Shown here: one piece after another, positions 33,026-33,973 of the stretch
Numbering within the stretch: position 1 is the stretch's first letter
How the letters are laid out: the number at the start of each line of letters is the position of its first letter
Source: Planctomycetia bacterium
GTDB lineage: Bacteria; Planctomycetota; Planctomycetia; Pirellulales; Thermoguttaceae
Length of the DNA: 33,973 nt
Direction of reading: 5' to 3'
NCBI GenBank assembly: GCA_026401055.1
Contig: JAPLNP010000491.1
Location: forward strand, 1-33,973
Position numbers and translations under genes: made by a program
Notes under the pieces: generated by a model
Database searches by the model: none
Seen by the model: only the letters and a program-made list of their open reading frames with translations
What the model was told of the DNA's origin: nothing

Positions 33026-33973
33026 ATGAATATGGTTGCGATGAACATGGACAGGCTTTACCGACGAGCGTTCGCTGCCCTTGTGATGCTATTGCTCACC
33101 GTGCCCGCAGTTGCCGGGGACGTCGATTCGGCCATAAAGACCCTCCGATCGGCGGGTCCGCATGGGATAGATAGTGCTAGGCTAGCCCAGGCGTGGAGCG
33201 AGTTGGCCCGGGCCGATGTCGAAAGGCTGCCGGCGATCCTGGCCGGGATGGACGGAGCAGGTCCCTTGGCAGCCAACTGGATCGGCAGCGCGGCCGACAC
33301 CGTGGCCCAACGGGCGATCACTAAGGGGGGTGTTCTCCCCGTCAAGGAACTATCAGCGTTTTTAGGGGATGCAAACCACTCTCCAAGGGGAAGACGACTC
33401 GTCTACGAATGGCTGGTGGCAGTTGATCCGGCGACGCCCGAGCGGCTTCTGCCGGGCATGTTGGACGACCCGAGCCCCGAACTCCGCCAGGACGCCGTTG
33501 CCCGACTGATCGACCAGGCCGCCGGGCTGCCCGCCGCCGATGCGGTCGCCCGCTATGAAACGGCCCTGGCCGCCGCGAGGGACGTGGACCAGATTCGCTC
33601 GGTGGCCGAGCGGCTGGAGAAGCTCGGCCGCAAGGTGGACCTTGGCCGGCAACTCGGCTGCCTCGTTCGCTGGAAGGTGGTCGGCCCTTGGGACAATGCG
33701 GGGAAAAAGGGCTTCCACGCCGTCTACCCGCCCGAGACCCAGACCGAGTTCTCCTTCGCCGAAAGCTACCAAGGCAAGCCCAAGGACGGCAAGCCGCGGA
33801 CGGTCGCGTGGATCGACCATGTTTCGGACAATACGTTCGGACTGGCGGATCTGAACAAAGTCCTGGGCCGCGAGAAGGAGGTGGTCGCTTACGTGGCCGC
33901 CGAGTTCTTGTCGGATCGACTGCGGGACGTCCAACTCTGGATCACCTGCGACGACGCGTCCAAGATCTGGGTC
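33026..33973 (+). CDS. Partial secreted protein, unknown function
   Basis: An open frame from ATG 33026 runs 316 codons to the window edge without a stop. In-frame ATGs at 33032, 33041 and 33047 are alternative starts; none has a good ribosome binding site. A signal peptide follows (RRAFAALVMLLLTVPAVAGD). Next come helical, HEAT-like pieces (PERLLPGMLDDPSPELRQDA). The end, from about residue 215, is beta-rich with Trp and Asp (VRWKVVGPWDNAGKKGF) and resembles the galactose-binding-like modules common in large planctomycete secreted proteins. It is probably part of a longer protein. Confidence 0.7.
   Translation, partial: MNMVAMNMDRLYRRAFAALVMLLLTVPAVAGDVDSAIKTLRSAGPHGIDSARLAQAWSELARADVERLPAILAGMDGAGPLAANWIGSAADTVAQRAITKGGVLPVKELSAFLGDANHSPRGRRLVYEWLVAVDPATPERLLPGMLDDPSPELRQDAVARLIDQAAGLPAADAVARYETALAAARDVDQIRSVAERLEKLGRKVDLGRQLGCLVRWKVVGPWDNAGKKGFHAVYPPETQTEFSFAESYQGKPKDGKPRTVAWIDHVSDNTFGLADLNKVLGREKEVVAYVAAEFLSDRLRDVQLWITCDDASKIWV

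Overview
The window looks like a chromosomal stretch of a planctomycete, probably of the Pirellulales type. This is inferred from content, not from a search. The DNA is GC-rich, there are two exported formylglycine-type sulfatases around a BNR-repeat protein, a Tat-exported DegT-family protein, many secreted proteins of unknown role, and abundant short intergenic repeats. No rRNA, tRNA, CRISPR array, transposase or phage gene was seen, and the last gene runs off the right edge.

Layout. 305-2015 (minus): a 58-residue GTG-start protein overlapping a hypothetical gene, then a secreted alpha/beta hydrolase. 2461-2964 (plus): a bacterial-PH membrane protein. 3021-9296 (minus): a 73-residue small protein, a membrane-anchored Pro/Ser-rich protein, a 110-residue acidic protein, a 1076-residue AsmA-like repeat protein and a GT39-type glycosyltransferase. 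9450-11233 (minus): tmk and holB. 11421-15577 (plus): MarR regulator, MacA-like adaptor and MacB-like ABC transporter. 15872-19812 (minus): TolC-like outer membrane factor, WYL regulator and ankyrin protein, closely packed. 20058-21572 (minus): a flavodiiron protein and a short, possibly frame-split gene. 21821-23896 (plus): a secreted double-protease/PDZ protein. 23935-25275 (minus): gene remnants and a second alpha/beta hydrolase. 25467-25676 (plus): a small lipoprotein. 25990-30031 (minus): sulfatase, BNR protein, sulfatase. 30361-31323 (plus): transglutaminase-like protein. 31389-32726 (minus): Tat-type DegT aminotransferase. 33026 to the end (plus): a partial secreted protein.

How the genes fit together. 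The MarR/MacA/MacB genes encode the regulator and two parts of a tripartite efflux pump. The TolC-type protein about 2 kb away, on the other strand, can supply the outer channel. The sulfatase/BNR/sulfatase set looks like an operon for attack on sulfated glycans. tmk and holB are housekeeping neighbours.

The most notable signals are these. (1) Several unrelated repeats sit exactly on or beside stop codons, and a C-rich repeat sits just before start codons. (2) The AsmA-like protein is built from repeated units of about 118 residues. (3) The protease carries a second trypsin-like domain that is split by a PDZ domain and has lost its catalytic Ser and His.
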